NCBI RefSeq assembly: GCF_018607995.1
Contig: NZ_JABBAL010000016.1
Coordinates: 1-64,000 of the forward strand
Reading direction: 5' to 3'
DNA: 64,000 nt
Source of the DNA: Planktotalea sp.
GTDB lineage: Bacteria > Pseudomonadota > Alphaproteobacteria > Rhodobacterales > Rhodobacteraceae
Made by a program: the position numbers and the translations under genes. Below, piece after piece: positions 62,924 through 64,000 of the stretch. The notes under the pieces were generated by a model. It worked only from the letters and a program-made list of their open reading frames with translations, did no database searches and was not told where the DNA came from. Each line of letters starts with the position of its first letter. Within the stretch, counting starts at the first letter, position 1.

Positions 62924-63724
62924 TTATCCACCCCAAACGTATACAGCGGCAAACAAGAACAGCCAAACAACGTCAACGAAGTGCCAATACCAAGCAGCTG
63001 CTTCAAAGCCGATGTGCCGCTCTGGCGTAAAGTGACCGCGCTGTAGACGAAGCAAACAGATGAAAAGGAAGATCGTGCCAATCACAACATGGAAGCCATG
63101 AAAGCCCGTCGCCATGAAGAAGTTCGCGCCGTAAATATTGCCGGAGAAGCCGAAGGCCGCATGGCTATACTCATAAGCTTGAAAGGCCGTGAAAATCAGA
63201 CCAAGAACAACTGCAATGATCAAGCCGTTTTTCGTGTCCTGGCGGTTGTTTTCATGTGCAAGCGCGTGGTGCGCCCACGTCGCGGCAGCACCAGAGCAGA
63301 GCAAAATCAACGTGTTGATCAACGGCAGATGCCAAGGATCAAACGTTTCGATACCAGCTGGCGGCCAAATGCTATCAACAGCAGGCGATTGTGGACCCAT
63401 CGGGTACATCGCGTGCTTGAAGAAGCTCCAGAACCATGCTGCGAAGAACATAATTTCAGACATGATGAACATGATGAAGCCATAGCGAAGCCCGATCCGC
63501 ACGACAGGCGTGTGATCGCCAACGTGGCTTTCGTCGACAACTTCCGCCCACCAGCCATACATGACGTACAGTACGCCAACGAGGCCGATCAGGAACATCC
63601 ATGGGCCGTTTTCGTGGAACCAAACCACAGCGCCAAAGAGCATGACAAATGCGCCAATCGCACCCAGCAATGGCCAGAGCGAGGGGTTGAGAATGTGATA
63701 GTCGTGATTTTTTGCGTGTGCCAT
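62924..63724 (-). CDS. ctaE: Cytochrome c oxidase subunit III
   Basis: Subunit III of the aa3-type oxidase, 266 residues with seven spans. [20 protein letters not shown] is the start and [49 protein letters not shown] and [15 protein letters not shown] are invariant in the family. It follows ctaG on the same strand, as in many alphaproteobacteria (ctaB-ctaG-ctaE). The ATG at 63724 has a GGGACC-like weak ribosome site. Confidence 0.96.
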   Translation of the reverse strand: MAHAKNHDYHILNPSLWPLLGAIGAFVMLFGAVVWFHENGPWMFLIGLVGVLYVMYGWWAEVVDESHVGDHTPVVRIGLRYGFIMFIMSEIMFFAAWFWSFFKHAMYPMGPQSPAVDSIWPPAGIETFDPWHLPLINTLILLCSGAAATWAHHALAHENNRQDTKNGLIIAVVLGLIFTAFQAYEYSHAAFGFSGNIYGANFFMATGFHGFHVVIGTIFLFICLLRLQRGHFTPERHIGFEAAAWYWHFVDVVWLFLFAAVYVWGG

Positions 63725-63744
63725 GGGTCCCTCGTCGGATAGGC

Positions 63745-64000
63745 TTAGTTATTAATCGTGTCTGCGGGTTGCTCCAAAACGGCCTGTGCGACCTCCTCGG
63801 GCAAATCGATTTCATAGAATGTATATGAAAGCGTTATCTCTTGTGTATATTTCGCGTCGCGATCAGTGACAATCTCTGGATCAACATAGAAGCTCACGGG
63901 CATTTCAACCCGCTCTCCAGGTTGCAAAACCTGCTCTTCAAAGCAAAAACATGCAATTTTGTTGAAGAAGTACCCTGCTTGATACGGTGCGACATTATAG
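63745..64000 (-). CDS. ctaG: Cytochrome c oxidase assembly protein CtaG, partial
   Basis: Only the C-terminal 85 or so residues are in the window; the 5' part lies beyond 64000. [20 protein letters not shown] with [15 protein letters not shown] contains the Cys-x-Cys copper site of CtaG/Cox11 (CFC), and [20 protein letters not shown] is typical. CtaG puts copper into the CuB site of subunit I. It sits 20 bases upstream of ctaE on the same strand. Confidence 0.93.
   Translation of the reverse strand, partial: YNVAPYQAGYFFNKIACFCFEEQVLQPGERVEMPVSFYVDPEIVTDRDAKYTQEITLSYTFYEIDLPEEVAQAVLEQPADTINN

Overview
The window looks like a chromosomal segment of a marine Roseobacter-group alphaproteobacterium (Rhodobacterales). 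Markers are CobS/CobT, CarD, a seven-iron ferredoxin, the ligase-associated exonuclease with the matching ATP-dependent ligase, a DUF2927 protein, the ctaG-ctaE-SURF1 cytochrome oxidase block, and the density of TRAP and tripartite tricarboxylate (TTT) carriers. Coding density is high, many genes overlap by a few bases, and I see no phage, transposase, CRISPR array or rRNA. One tRNA is present.

Layout. 0-10 kb: metY, a broken SIMPL-domain gene, an 860-residue one-span protein that joins a GspL/PilM-like N terminus to a GspC/PilP-like C terminus, an Lrp regulator, a Kef-type antiporter, cobT/cobS. 9.6-20.4 kb: carD, fdxA, an S4 RNA-binding protein and a SUV3-type helicase on the minus strand; then a TPR protein, an SCP2 protein, a lipase-like hydrolase, an exonuclease/DNA ligase pair and a PepF-type peptidase. 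20.4-24.7 kb: three alpha/beta hydrolases (one broken), an SDR and an M15-like protein. 24.9-31.1 kb: thrS, an ArsC-like protein, a cold-shock protein, folA, thyA, glpK. 31.2-41.5 kb: the main accessory locus, with lacI-dctPQM on the minus strand and tctABC plus a CoA-acylating aldehyde dehydrogenase and an acyl-CoA ligase on the plus strand. 41.5-54.6 kb: tRNA-Met, modABC, waaA, NUDIX, DUF1178, SDR, lysC, ptsP, EcsC, GNAT, flavin reductase, SulP. 54.7-64 kb: mtnP-lysE-DUF2927-apt, a GlcD-type oxidase, then ctaG-ctaE-surf1-thrC-M16-GNAT on the minus strand.

How they fit together. The 31-41 kb locus reads as an uptake and activation module. The ligase/dehydrogenase pair matches the SauT/SauS sulfoacetate pathway (sulfoacetate to sulfoacetyl-CoA to sulfoacetaldehyde), but with a TTT carrier instead of the MFS carrier SauU, and with a LacI regulator that has a near-consensus operator in the divergent promoter. 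Both solute-binding-protein genes in the locus (dctP and tctC) are followed by perfect hairpins. mtnP and apt together return methylthioadenosine to AMP.

Most notable: the orphan GspL/PilM-GspC/PilP fusion, the sulfoacetate-like locus, and two decaying genes, one of which ends inside a dispersed repeat also present at 52.86 kb.
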